Origin: Chara braunii
Lineage: Eukaryota > Streptophyta > Charophyceae > Charales > Characeae
NCBI GenBank assembly: GCA_003427395.1
Contig: BFEA01001102.1
Coordinates: 72,902-95,646, forward strand
DNA: 22,745 nucleotides
Reading direction: 5' to 3'
Positions 1-8,472 of the stretch are shown here, in pieces; positions within the stretch are counted from its first letter, which is position 1; the number at the start of each line of letters is the position of its first letter. The position numbers and the translations under genes are program-made. The notes under the pieces are model-generated. The model saw nothing but the letters and a program-made list of their open reading frames with translations, did no database searches and was not told the DNA's origin.

Positions 1-55
<55 letters not shown>
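1..55. repeat. (GA)n microsatellite
   Basis: Uninterrupted GA dinucleotide run from the first base, about 27 units. It probably continues beyond the left edge of the window. Confidence 0.97.
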
Positions 56-58
<3 letters not shown>

Positions 59-82
59 CAATACAAGATTGGTTGTGCGGTC

Positions 83-311
83 CAAGAAAGAAGAAGAAGG
101 CCATAGCCGCGGAGCTCAAGCACGGAGGAAGAAGAAAGAAGACGGGTGAAGGAGGAGGGAGAGACGAAAGGGACGAGAGAAGCCATAGCTGAAGAAGAGG
201 AAGGAGGGACGACGAAGGAGAAACGGAAGACGTAGCCGGGGTGAAGGAAGAACTAGGTGAGGAAGGAGAAAGAAAGGAGGAAGAAGAAGAAGGGTGGTGA
301 GAAAGAAGAAG
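83..311. repeat. Purine-rich tract
   Basis: The + strand is almost all A and G, built from GAAGAAG, GGAGGA and GAAAGAAG blocks, with short interruptions such as CCATAGCC at 101 and 319. The open frame on the opposite strand here is only the pyrimidine complement (Leu/Phe/Ser/Pro) and is not a credible gene. The strand asymmetry could form triplex DNA. Its relation to the retrotransposon that follows is unknown. Confidence 0.8.
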
Positions 312-348
312 GCGGCAGCCATAGCCGAGTTGAAGGTTAATCAAGGCG

Positions 349-446
349 TTGACCACGGTTGACTAGAGCGTTGATTGGCGAGTTGACCAACATTGACCAA
401 GCGTTGACCAAGGCGTTGACCAGGGCTGTTGACCATGATTTTGACC
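349..446. repeat. Degenerate TTGACC array
   Basis: TTGACC occurs at 349, 383, 393, 404, 416, 429 and 441, with TTGACT at 359 and TTGATT at 371, at a spacing of 10-13 bp (one larger gap). TTGAC(C/T) is the core of the plant W-box bound by WRKY transcription factors. The array could be a regulatory block in an LTR or leader, or simply a decayed tandem repeat. The sequence alone cannot decide. Confidence 0.6.
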
Positions 447-1025
447 AAGTTGGAGCTGGTATATTCTCGCCAAGCCCTCAACCTATCCCCTCGCCCTATG
501 GATGTGCACTCACCCTATGGTACTTGCTGAGTCTGTCTGTCTCTTCTTTCTGCATCGAGTCTCTTTTGTCCAGGTGCTAGGAACTCCGTGTACGAAGGAT
601 AGAGCCTTGTTGACCGAACCCACACGAGCTGAGTAGGGCTAAAGGTCGTGTCTGATGACTCGACTGTCCTGGAGGACACGAACCCTCCCAAGGACCGGGA
701 TGATCGGTGTGGCACGGTAGGCCCAAAATCCGAGTTGTGGGCTGCACAACAGACTGTTTAAGTCTTGGGGGGACTTGCTGATTGCGTCGTCTTGTCCGCG
801 ACGTTAAACAATTCCTGAGGAGTTACGGGGGATCTTCTTAAATGCCTCCTGATCAGCAACAAGTCCTGTAGTGACAGCCATAGTTTAGGTCTAGTCTAGA
901 GACCCTAGTTGACAAGATCCTACTTTGATTCTGTGGTCCTTAGATTGAGTCTAGGTTCAATCAGTCAAGTGTCGAGGTGTAAGTGGTGAGGTCTGGAACT
1001 GTTGTCCGGTTGTGCACCTATCACC
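447..1025 (+). other. Non-coding leader upstream of retrotransposon A gag
   Basis: About 580 bp without a convincing reading frame, lying directly before the gag start codon at 1026. It probably contains part of the 5' LTR and the untranslated leader of retrotransposon A. I could not find a canonical primer-binding site (for example TGGTATCAGAGC), nor a second LTR copy that would fix the boundaries. Confidence 0.4.
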
Positions 1026-3000
1026 ATGGTTGATACTCGCAGTGGGAAGAGCACCATGCCCTATAGTAAGGCTCAAGAAGAGCAAACCGCCGCCGTCCTG
1101 AGAGAGAGGAAAGAGAAAAAGGAGCTCCTTAGATAGGCGAAGATGAAGATTATAGCAGAGGAGCAGGCGGCGAAGAAAAATAAGCTAGAGGAGGAGATGC
1201 AAAGATTGCAGCAAGAGGAGGAAGAAAGAATGGGAGCTGCAAAAGAGGAAGAGGTTGAAGAGGGGGAAGAGCAGCCGGAAGAAGAGCCCCTCAGAAAGAG
1301 AAGATTGGGGGAAGGAGGAGAAAGCAGTGGCACGAAAGAAGATGACCCGTGGGTGGAAAGGAGGATATTTGAATGGGTGGCTAATTTATCATTGGGAGAG
1401 GACGAAGAGGCGATGCTATATATACCTCAGGAGGAGAAGGAAGCAGCAATTAGGGAGATCGAGGCGACGAGTGATCCCCTAGAACGTCAGGCAATAGAGA
1501 ATGAGAAGAGGTTGGACTGGAAGTTATGTCTGGCGACAGAGAAGAAGAGGAGGACGGTGGAAGCCAATCGGATGGCTAGGGAAGTGGAAAGAGTACAGAC
1601 GTGTAGACAGGAAGTAGAGGCCCAGCCTGATATCCAGGCCAAGTTAGACAAGATCCTTGGGAGCATCGAGCTCCTAGGCAGGGCCTGGACCGAGCACCAA
1701 CAGTCTGTTAGGGGCCAAGACATGGCCCTCCGCTCCATCCGGTCTGGTTTCAGGGACTTCGCGCGCGATGTAATGACTCATGTCGCGACCGAGGTCAGAA
1801 AGTTAAGGGACTTCGCAAAGAAATTCTGCGCAGGCGCCAAAGTACTGGCCGCTGCAGAGAGTGAAGGGCGTCCCCGCAAAGAGTCTGTCAAGCTCAAGTT
1901 TCTTGACTCTTATGGCAGGAAAAAGGACGAAAACTTCGATAACTGGGAGGCCAGTATCAACACGTACTTGTACTCGTAGCACATTGTGCCAGAGGAACAA
2001 GTCCTCGTGGCCTTCACGCATTATGAGACGAAGCGGCCAGTTTTGCTAGGTCCCTCGCGCGAGCAGCCGATTGTGAGCACAATATGGTTGCATACTCCAA
2101 ACTCACCCCTCTTCACACCTTCCTCAAACTCCTGAGAGAGAGGTTCGCTGACGTCACACGAGGCGTCAGGGCCTCTGACAAACTACAGCCAATCCACTCA
2201 CGACAGTGGAAGAGTGCGAGAGCACTCAAGGACGTTATGGAGGATCTGGTAGCCATCCCAGACCACGGGGTCACCGAGACCAATTTGTTGACTTATTTTA
2301 TCGTGCCATGCCAGAGCCCTTATGAGGGCATTTCTTTGAGAAAACCCAACAGGCCACCACCACGTATGACGCGTTGAGTAGAGAGGTGGTCTTGTTTGAG
2401 GCAAAATCCATGCTAGTTTCCACTTTCTGGCATAAGGATTTAGACAAGGGAAAGAAGTGGAAGGGCCGTACCATCTTAGGACAATTCAGGGCCAAGGATC
2501 ACCTGATTCTTACTTTAGACGAAGGTGGTACTGACGAAGTCCCCTACATTCAGATAGAGTGGGGGCTAGAAGAGGAAGACAATAGTGGGGGCCAAGGGAG
2601 GACCTACGCTGTTGTCGCCGCTGGAGGGAGGCCGCAAGGTAGAGGAGGAGGCCGAGGCCAAGGGGGCCGGGCCATGGGTGGTCAAGGTCCGGGCACACAC
2701 GGGGTTGGCGGCCAAGAGGGAGGTAGGGGTCAAGGCCCGCCGAATCGTTCAGGGCCTAGTCGGTCACCACAGCGCAGAGGTGGAAGATCACCTCAACGGA
2801 CAGGAGGTTGGAACCCAAGTTGGCCATAGGGCCGGCCTTGGGAAGATTTGGGCTTGGATCAGAGAGTGTGGCAACAACGGATGGAGCAAGGGTAGTGCGT
2901 CTATTGCGGTGACCCTGCACACATCATTAAATATTGTCCAAAGTATAAGGAAGCCCGATTCACTGCCTAGGGGCCAAAAGGCAGCCGCCGGTAGGGGTTG
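1026..3000 (+). pseudogene. gag: Retrotransposon A gag (broken)
   Basis: Gag forms the particle and binds element RNA. The ATG at 1026 starts MVDTRSGKST and is in frame with the long open stretch 1143-1979 across a TAG at 1134. The N-terminal third is a Glu/Lys/Arg-rich likely coiled coil, followed by a helical region (roughly 1340-1960). The frame then shifts by one base near 2015 and again near 2299, with stops at 1977, 2024 and 2323. The open stretch 2374-2829 ends in a Gly/Arg/Gln-rich, RGG-like basic tail. After TAG codons at 2827 and 2893 the same frame reads CVYCGDPAHIIKYC at 2896-2937, a C-X2-C-X4-H-X4-C knuckle. Order and motifs make gag secure. No intact protein is possible. Confidence 0.88.
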
Positions 3001-3069
3001 CAACTGCCCTTACCATTAGGCCATGTGGGAAAGTGTGCGCGCACCACCAGGAAACTCCCACACCACGTG

Positions 3070-3734
3070 AGCCTATGGCAGAGGCTGCAGGCCAGTGCCT
3101 AGTTAGCTGTCCAAAGATTGCCTATGTTAGAGTCTCTCTAGGCACTTCCCTCACAGGTCTGGCAGAAGAGTTGAAGGAGAGGATGTCGGCCTGAGCCAAG
3201 ATGAAGAAGGAGAGTAAAGGACAACTTGTGTTGGTAGATTTAGAAGTTTTTAGAAGCAGAGTAGGGGCCCTTATAGACACAGGGGCTACTCGTAGCTATA
3301 TTAGCCGCAGGGCGCTGAAGAAGCTAAGGCTAGGTTTGAAAGTCCAAAACTTGGAAGACCCCATAGTCACTATCCTCGCAGACAACCGCACGATGCGTGT
3401 TGAGGATTACGTCGAGGGAGTCCAGGCGTATCTGCACTTAGAGAAAGGTGGAGAAAGTTCTCCACTCTTTGACTCTCCTCGTAGAGGACAACCTCCCTTT
3501 TGATATAGTCCAAGGTATGGATTGGGGAGAGGCAGCAGGGGCCACACTCCACTTAAGAGAGCATGAGTGTAGGCTCCCTAGTCCATTAGGCGAGGTCAAG
3601 CCTGCCCATCTGTTCCATGTGTCAGGAGTACATTGTTGTCTCAGTGCTCCCATGTTCGCGCGATTAGTGGAGCAGTTAGAAGAGCAGGTCTTTGTAGCCT
3701 ATATGAGGCCTATCACTGAGCCTATAGAGGATAA
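3070..3734 (+). pseudogene. Retrotransposon A aspartic protease region (broken)
   Basis: The retropepsin-type protease matures the Gag-Pol polyprotein. The signature IDTGATRSYIS is encoded from 3273; the catalytic Asp codon is GAC at 3276-3278. A TGA at 3192 interrupts the same frame just upstream. The frame moves near 3450, after which the second half continues with an FDIVQGMDW segment (retropepsin flap-to-C-terminal region) and a linker towards the RT. The catalytic triplet is intact, but the protein is split by the frameshift. At 3735 the reading is interrupted by a MITE and resumes at 4158 in the same frame. Confidence 0.82.
3732..3734. repeat. Left TAA target-site duplication of the MITE
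   Basis: The TAA immediately left of the inverted repeat matches the TAA at 4155-4157. Taking out the insert and one TAA leaves a continuous Glu-Asp-Lys-Pro reading, which supports these as the exact insertion edges. Confidence 0.75.
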
Positions 3735-3752
3735 GAGGTGGAACCCACTGCC

Positions 3753-3786
3753 TGGCGGAAGCTTTCCAGGCGGAAAGCTTCCGCCA
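3753..3786. repeat. Perfect 15-bp hairpin inside the MITE
   Basis: TGGCGGAAGCTTTCC (3753-3767) is followed by the 4-base loop AGGC and its exact complement at 3772-3786. It begins inside the left terminal repeat, so the MITE end can fold on itself. A second perfect hairpin, ATAGGGAAA-AC-TTTCCCTAT, lies at 3879-3898. Confidence 0.92.
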
Positions 3787-4074
3787 AACCCAAATCGTAG
3801 GCCCGGACGGTGGGAAAGAGAAAAGCAGACCCCACTGCAGCACAAATTTTCGGCAGTTTCGTTGGTGCCGGTTACTGGATAGGGAAAACTTTCCCTATAT
3901 GGAAACTTCACGTCCGCTTGTCTCGGTTCTCACCCAATCCCTGACTCTCCTTTCCACATGGGATGGCCAAACCGAGGGAGGTGCCCCTCCCCTACTCCCT
4001 CAGAATGGCCGAAGCGCAGGGAACGGGCAAAACAAAACTGAGTGAAAACGTCTGCCACGTCATATCTGAGCGTT

Positions 4075-4147
4075 TTCCAAAGCTTTGTCGCAAAGCAGTG
4101 GGGTTTCACAAATTGTCTTCCAAAGCGTTGCCGCAAAGTAGTGGGGT
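4075..4147. repeat. 30-bp direct repeat at the right end of the MITE
   Basis: The block 4075-4104 recurs at 4118-4147 (offset 43 bp, 27 of 30 bases identical), both reading CCAAAGC then TTG, CGCAAAG and AGTGGGGT. The right terminal repeat is therefore present twice, the inner copy slightly diverged. Confidence 0.85.
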
Positions 4148-4154
4148 CCACCTC

Positions 4155-4157
4155 TAA
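4155..4157. repeat. Right TAA target-site duplication of the MITE
   Basis: Partner of the TAA at 3732-3734, immediately outside the right terminal inverted repeat. Confidence 0.75.
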
Positions 4158-4456
4158 GCCGATGGACCCAACTGTTGCCAAGCTGCTGGAAGAGTTTAAA
4201 GACTTAGCAGAGCCGCCGACAGGAGTAGTGCCGCGGCCGATCCAACACCGTATAGAGATAAAGCCTGGCAGTAGAACTCCTAAGGGTGCGATTTACAGAA
4301 TGTCCACAAGGGAGTTAGAGGAGTTGCGTACGCAGTTAGACGAATTCCTCGAGAAGGGTTGCCTTAGGCCCAGTTCGTCTCCTTTCGGAGCACCCGTTTG
4401 GTTTGTCCCCAAAAAAGGAGGGAGAGTTACGTATGTGTATTGATTATAGAAGTCTG

Positions 4457-4500
4457 AATGCAATTAGAGTAAAGAATGAATGCAATTAGAGTAAAGAATG
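4457..4500 (+). repeat. Exact 22-bp tandem duplication in RT
   Basis: The 22-base unit starting AATGCAATTAGAG at 4457 is repeated without mismatch at 4479. It adds one extra base modulo three and so shifts the frame. Confidence 0.95.
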
Positions 4501-4502
4501 CT

Positions 4503-4722
4503 GAGCCGCTGCCTAGGATAGACGATCTTTTGGATCGAGTGCAGGGCTGCAAATATTTCTCAAAGATAGATTTGACGTCCGGATATCATCAGATAGAAGT
4601 TCATTCTGATGAGAGCCGCTGCCTAGGATAGACGATCTTTTGGATCAAGTGCAGGGCTGCAAATATTTCTCAAAGATAGATTTGAAGTCCGGATATGATC
4701 AGATAGAAGTTCATTCTGATGA
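4503..4722 (+). repeat. 110-bp tandem duplication in RT
   Basis: 4503-4612 is repeated at 4613-4722 with three mismatches (G/A at the GATCGAGT site, C/A in TTGACGTCC, C/G in ATATCATC). Each copy encodes the [10 protein letters not shown] and KIDL-SGY segment of RT. The extra 110 bp equals 2 modulo three. Together with the 22-bp duplication upstream it restores the frame: 132 bp, 44 codons. Confidence 0.95.
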
Positions 4723-5063
4723 GTAGTACAAGACTGCTTTCCGGACTAGGTATGAGCACTACAAATTCATCGTGATGCCCTTTGGACTGACCAGTGTGCC
4801 AGCCACATTCCAGCGTTGTATGAATGATGTGTTTAGGCCTTGGTTAGATAGATTTGTTGTAGTCTATCTAGATGATATATTGGTTTTCAGTAAGACCCTC
4901 CAAGGTCATTTGAGGCAGGTCTTGGAGAAGTTGAGAGAAACTAACTTCAAGATCAATGCGAAGAAGTGCGAGTGGGCCAAGACACAAGTCTTGTACTTGG
5001 GCCAAGTCTGAGACGAAGATGGCATTAAGCCTGAGGATAGCAAGATAGCGGCGATTAGAGATT

Positions 5064-5127
5064 GGCAAGTGGGCAAGTGGCCCTTCCAACGCTGCTCACA
5101 ACAGACTAGAGGCAAGTGGGCAAGTGG
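5064..5127. repeat. 17-bp direct repeat at the truncation point
   Basis: GGCAAGTGGGCAAGTGG occurs at 5064-5080 and 5111-5127, itself a doubled GGGCAAGT word. The first copy begins exactly where RT similarity stops, so it marks the breakpoint. It is too long for an LTR target duplication (usually 5 bp). Confidence 0.8.
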
Positions 5128-5254
5128 TGAAGTCCACCCTTGCTGAGTCAGCGGTACCCAGTCCCAGTCTCATTGAGTCCAGTCAGCAAGTACCATGAGG
5201 GACTGTGTGCACCATGGGCCCGGTGGAAAAGGGCAGACCAGCGACTTCCAGAAG

Positions 5255-5260
5255 TATAAA
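5255..5260 (+). promoter_or_regulatory. TATA box candidate
   Basis: TATAAA in the context AAGTATAAAGCA, upstream of the conserved repeat block. It is consistent with an LTR promoter on the + strand, but no other promoter evidence exists. Confidence 0.4.
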
Positions 5261-5470
5261 GCAAGAGGCAGCGTCCAGCCATTCATTCATTCCTGCGTAA
5301 GCCATGCGGAATCGCTGCTTGAGCGATTTGTGCGAGGTGGTCTGCAGAGTGCCCGAAGACGAAGTGGGCTGAAGCAGAGTTAGCCATAGCCAGTGAGGGA
5401 CAGCGGCCATAGCCGCCATAGCTGATAGGCGAGTGTGTTAGTAGTAGTAGTGTGTGTGAGTGTGTATGCG

Positions 5471-5504
5471 TGTGGGATATCCAGGGTTGTGGGATATCCA
5501 GGGT
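5471..5504 (+). repeat. 17-bp tandem duplication in repeat copy 1
   Basis: TGTGGGATATCCAGGGT is present twice, at 5471-5487 and 5488-5504. The inverted copy at the right end of the window has only one such unit, so this duplication arose in this copy. Confidence 0.9.
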
Positions 5505-5705
5505 GATCCAGAGTTGAGTGAAGTACGAACAGTGGTGTTGAATAGAGAGACGAGAGTTGGGGTTTGCAGGCGCTGATGTGCCATAGCCTGTTGAAGTGAA
5601 CTTGTATCTGAACTGTGTTTTCGACTTCCATATCTCTGAGCTTTGAGTGGGCGCTGTGCGCCAGTGTGACTCACCTTCTGTTTGCATGAGTGCGAAGTGG
5701 AAAAG

Positions 5706-8153
5706 AAAGCGAGTCTGATTGCACTTGAGCATTCCTGGTCATATGTTATTCGACTGCTTACTCCAGTGCCCCAACTCATCGGCTCGCAGGTGTGTTCACG
5801 GGAACAGCTGACGAGGTCCAAGCATATTTGTAACAGTACTTCCTGCAGTAAATTCCTTGACATGATGTATGCACACTAGGGGCCATTCCCGCAGTGCCAT
5901 GGCCAGAGCTAGGACTGATTATGTCTGTGGCCGGCAGCACCGGCTGCCCACCCATGTTGCCTACCTTATGGACTGTTGCCACATCGTTAGCTGCTCACTT
6001 GTCCACACTGATGCCATTTCTGAGCATAGGCAGCCTCAGTACTCCACAGAAAAACACACAGTGGGCCTGCCCTCCCCGGTTATTACTACCGTACTTGGGA
6101 CCGCTAATGTGGACGCGGCACTCCTGACAAAAACCTGGCCGGCTGTAGCAGACAACACCAATGTTGTCAAAGTGGCTACAAGGGATGATAACCTACACCC
6201 TAACATTGCTACTGCTGATGAATGTATGCCACCAGAGACTGAAGAGAGTGCTGATAGCCTCTTCCTCTTCCTGATCAACACATCCAGTGTCAGATCGGCC
6301 GTTGCAGGTCTCTTAGGCGCAGGCGTTTGCGATCTCCACTGCCGTCTGCAAGACAGCGGCCTTGTTTCTATGTGACCAGTATGACACCTCCAGCAAGAGT
6401 CAGAGATCTACTACGATGGCATGCTTGCATGGTATGGTCGTTCCCAAGACAAACAAGCCAGGAACAGTACGTATTGAGTCTGCTGTCCGCAATCTGGGGA
6501 TGATTTTCGATGCCGCGGGCCTCCGTTTCCACCAGACACACACGATTAGCAGCTACTCTGAGTACAAGTGTGGCCGATCAGTTTCTGCGCCTTGCCTCTG
6601 GCCCCCTCACTTCTAATTCGCTTCAGCCCGATTGCGCCCCCACTCCAAATGACAATGATGCACTCATCAATCATTTGATGGAATCCCCGGCTGAAGATTA
6701 TCTGTCTCTGGAACACTTGCCAAAGCCAATGGACTTATCAAGGGCAGAAGGGCCTGAGAGGGACTGTTGAGACTGGAATGAAGCTCCCCCTGCCGTGCAG
6801 TCTGCCGAGCCAAATGATCTCATCGTGATACAGCAAGGCCACTGTGCGTACTATGTCATTAATGTGTCTTGACGATTACAATCACAACTACTACTAAACT
6901 GTTTCTGATTTTGCAGACATTGTCTGCTGGATAGAAGCGGAGCACTGTGCTGTTTGTGCAGTGGATGACAGTTCTGTGGCTGGTGTGAACATGGAAGCGC
7001 TGTCTTCGTTGTTTATGGGACGGCGATTGCGACCCCAGTGTGCTCCGCAGAATTGTATGCCTGACATGAACCCGAGTATTTGTGCATACATCCTGCATCG
7101 CCCGTGTCATTTCAGTGTTATTACTTTCGCATATGCGTCATGGACCCTGTGGGTTGGAGGACGGTGGCTGCACCATGCGATTTGTGTTTCCATACAGGCA
7201 TAGTCCGGTTAGCATGAGCACCACATAATCTCTGATGAGATCAAAATGAAGCGATGGTCTCTGCCAGCCTCTGCCATCAAAACTTCAGCCCGTCTCTGTC
7301 TTGCATTCATCCCCCCATCCTCTTGTTAGTTGACTGATATGCTGTTCTGACCTTCACATGCAATGATCAAATAACTTCGAGCATGCGCCTGCTTTCATGC
7401 TGGCATGTCCGCAACATGCCTTGTGTTGTTAATGTTTTCAGGAAGCTTTCATGGAAGTATGTGTCTCCACTGTGTGCATTATCCCCGATGTCATCACCCA
7501 CCACATTGTCTCCTCTTACATGTGATGCTGGACGTCCTCTGCCTCCACCCAGAATTGGACCCTCGGCATTCTTGCCACATGAGGAACAGACGGCTGCCTG
7601 AGCCAACCTGCAGTGTGCTGTACGTAAACGTTATCGCTGCCATGGTGTGCAGCAGCAGACCAGATCTTTCCATGGCTGAACACCCTTAGTCTGGATCAGC
7701 CCCATCATCGCCTGTCCTTAGGAAATGTCGTTTGGAGAACCCCATGAAACTTGCTGAGTCCCACACTGTGATGGCCCACCTGAGGTTCGGCTGGCATGTG
7801 ATTGGCATGCTTTGTGTCATGAGCATGCACGCTCTTGCTTTCATACATATGATGACAATCAACATTGTGCTTATGTACAACACCCTGATGTGAGACAGGG
7901 GCGGGGCTGGAGCCGCAGTGCCTATTCAATTGCAGCCGATGTGCCTCTGTGTTCAGAGCATCAGGGAACCACATTCCCTGTGACATACGCGGCTCCGATT
8001 TAATGCACCAACTCCAACTGTGGGAATTGGATATGCGTCGACCCGTTTCTCTATAGGCCAAACACTGACTGGCCTCTTGCGTCATTCTCTAGCTATCTGC
8101 TGTGCCGGTGAGTACTGAGGATCCTATGAGGTTCGTCTTTTCCCTGTTCTGTG
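5706..8153. other. No recognisable gene; scattered short open stretches
   Basis: No family was recognised in 2.4 kb. Two open stretches look slightly coding-like on the + strand: about 5869-6375, and 6918-7203, which follows a plausible splice acceptor (TTTCTGATTTTGCAG ending at 6916) and includes IVCWIEAEHCAVCAVDD. They are in the same frame, but the gap between them carries further stops, and neither shows a known motif. They could be exons of an intron-rich gene, remnants of an unknown element, or chance. Confidence 0.3.
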
Positions 8154-8217
8154 CCTTCCTCCCCCCACTCTCCTCCTTTTTTCTCACCCCTCCTCCCCTT
8201 CCCCTTCCCCTCCTCCA
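8154..8217 (+). repeat. Polypyrimidine tract ending in CAG
   Basis: Nearly pure C/T run of about 64 bp ending CCTCCAG. It has the form of an intron 3' end, but no exon was identified downstream, so it is listed only as low-complexity sequence. Confidence 0.7.
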
Positions 8218-8374
8218 GAACTAAATGCGTACAAATAAACATCATTAAGAGAACAGAAAATAGAAGGTTCAGTTGTGCCGAAAAGCAAACGGGTGTGTAG
8301 ACAATCCATGCTTAACCACTCCAAGGTTCTGGACCTTGTACCTCTCGGAATACAACATTGGAACAGTCGTTTCA

Positions 8375-8472
8375 TCAAAAGATTACAATCATTTAAATTA
8401 TCATACATAACTGGGTAGAAGATTGTAAGGTAAAACATTACAATCATTTATGTTCGGGGGAATGCCTGTGCA
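8375..8472. repeat. Dispersed copy of the TTACAATCATT repeat
   Basis: This segment shares about 80-95 bp with the tandem array at 10.0-10.4 kb, including TATCATACATAACTGGG, AGAAGATTGTAAGG and the hairpin GATTGTAA (8421-8428) / TTACAATC (8438-8445). Similarity ends just after GAATGCCTG at about 8470. Confidence 0.9.

Larger units (their letters stand above)
3735..4154. mobile_element. Nested MITE, Tourist/PIF-Harbinger-like
   Basis: The 420-bp insert lies between protease and RT of retrotransposon A. Its ends are inverted: the left starts GAGGTGGAACCCACTGCC and the right, read on the minus strand, starts GAGGTGGACCCCACTACT, with 21 of the first 26 positions matching. It is flanked by TAA at 3732-3734 and at 4155-4157. 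A 3-bp TWA target duplication is the mark of PIF/Harbinger (Tourist) elements. There is no transposase, so it is non-autonomous. The 420 bp plus one TAA make 141 codons, so the host reading frame is the same on both sides. The insert contributes a TAG at 3880 and a TGA at 4039. Superfamily assignment rests on the duplication length and is an inference. Confidence 0.8.
1026..5063 (+). mobile_element. Retrotransposon A: truncated Ty3/gypsy element
   Basis: Gag, CCHC zinc knuckle, aspartic protease and reverse transcriptase occur in Ty3/gypsy order on the + strand. The element ends abruptly after the RT core near 5063; no RNase H, integrase or polypurine tract follows. The coding sequence carries nine in-frame stops, several single-base frameshifts, two internal tandem duplications and a nested 420-bp MITE. 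It cannot encode its own proteins. Similarity of gag to Chara elements is recalled, not searched. Confidence 0.9.
4158..5063 (+). pseudogene. Retrotransposon A reverse transcriptase (broken, 3' truncated)
   Basis: The RT copies element RNA into DNA. After a PRPIQHRIEI segment and GAPVWFVPKKGG, a one-base shift near 4429 leads into MCIDYRSLNAI. The fingers/palm segment KIDLTSGYHQIEV follows and is present twice because of a 110-bp duplication. A TAG at 4724 breaks the frame; then MPFGLTSVPATFQ and the catalytic YLDD motif (4865-4876) are intact. A TGA at 5009 replaces a residue in the LGQV-DEDGIKPED region. Recognisable sequence ends at IRDW around 5063, before the thumb/connection and RNase H domains. 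Family identification is secure; the gene is dead. Confidence 0.9.
5128..5705 (+). repeat. LTR-like dispersed repeat, copy 1
   Basis: From about 5267 to 5705 this matches, in inverted orientation, the right end of the window (22745 down to 22380). Shared blocks include GTGCGAGG-GGTCTGCAGAGTG, CCCGAAGACGAAGTGGGC, the GGGATATCCAGGGTGATCCAGAG region and CTGTTTGCAT near the end. A TATAAA at 5255-5260 lies just upstream of the matching part, as in an LTR promoter. It could be a solo LTR, the U3-R-U5 of another element, or another repeat family. It may also be the 3' end of retrotransposon A after deletion of RNase H and integrase, but no similarity to the 1-1025 leader was seen. Confidence 0.55.

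Noticed and set aside
116-322. Minus-strand open frame rich in Leu, Phe, Ser and Pro
   Set aside because: Simple complement of the purine-rich tract; no motif.
1026-5705. Complete LTR retrotransposon with 5705 as the 3' LTR end
   Set aside because: RNase H, integrase and polypurine tract are missing and the repeat at 5267-5705 shows no clear similarity to the leader at 60-1025.
5283-5863. Overlapping minus-strand open frames of up to 149 codons
   Set aside because: They lie antisense within the LTR-like repeat; the homologous copy at the right end does not preserve the frame.
8154-8217. Intron 3' splice site after a long pyrimidine tract
   Set aside because: No credible exon follows; the downstream sequence is AT-rich repeat.
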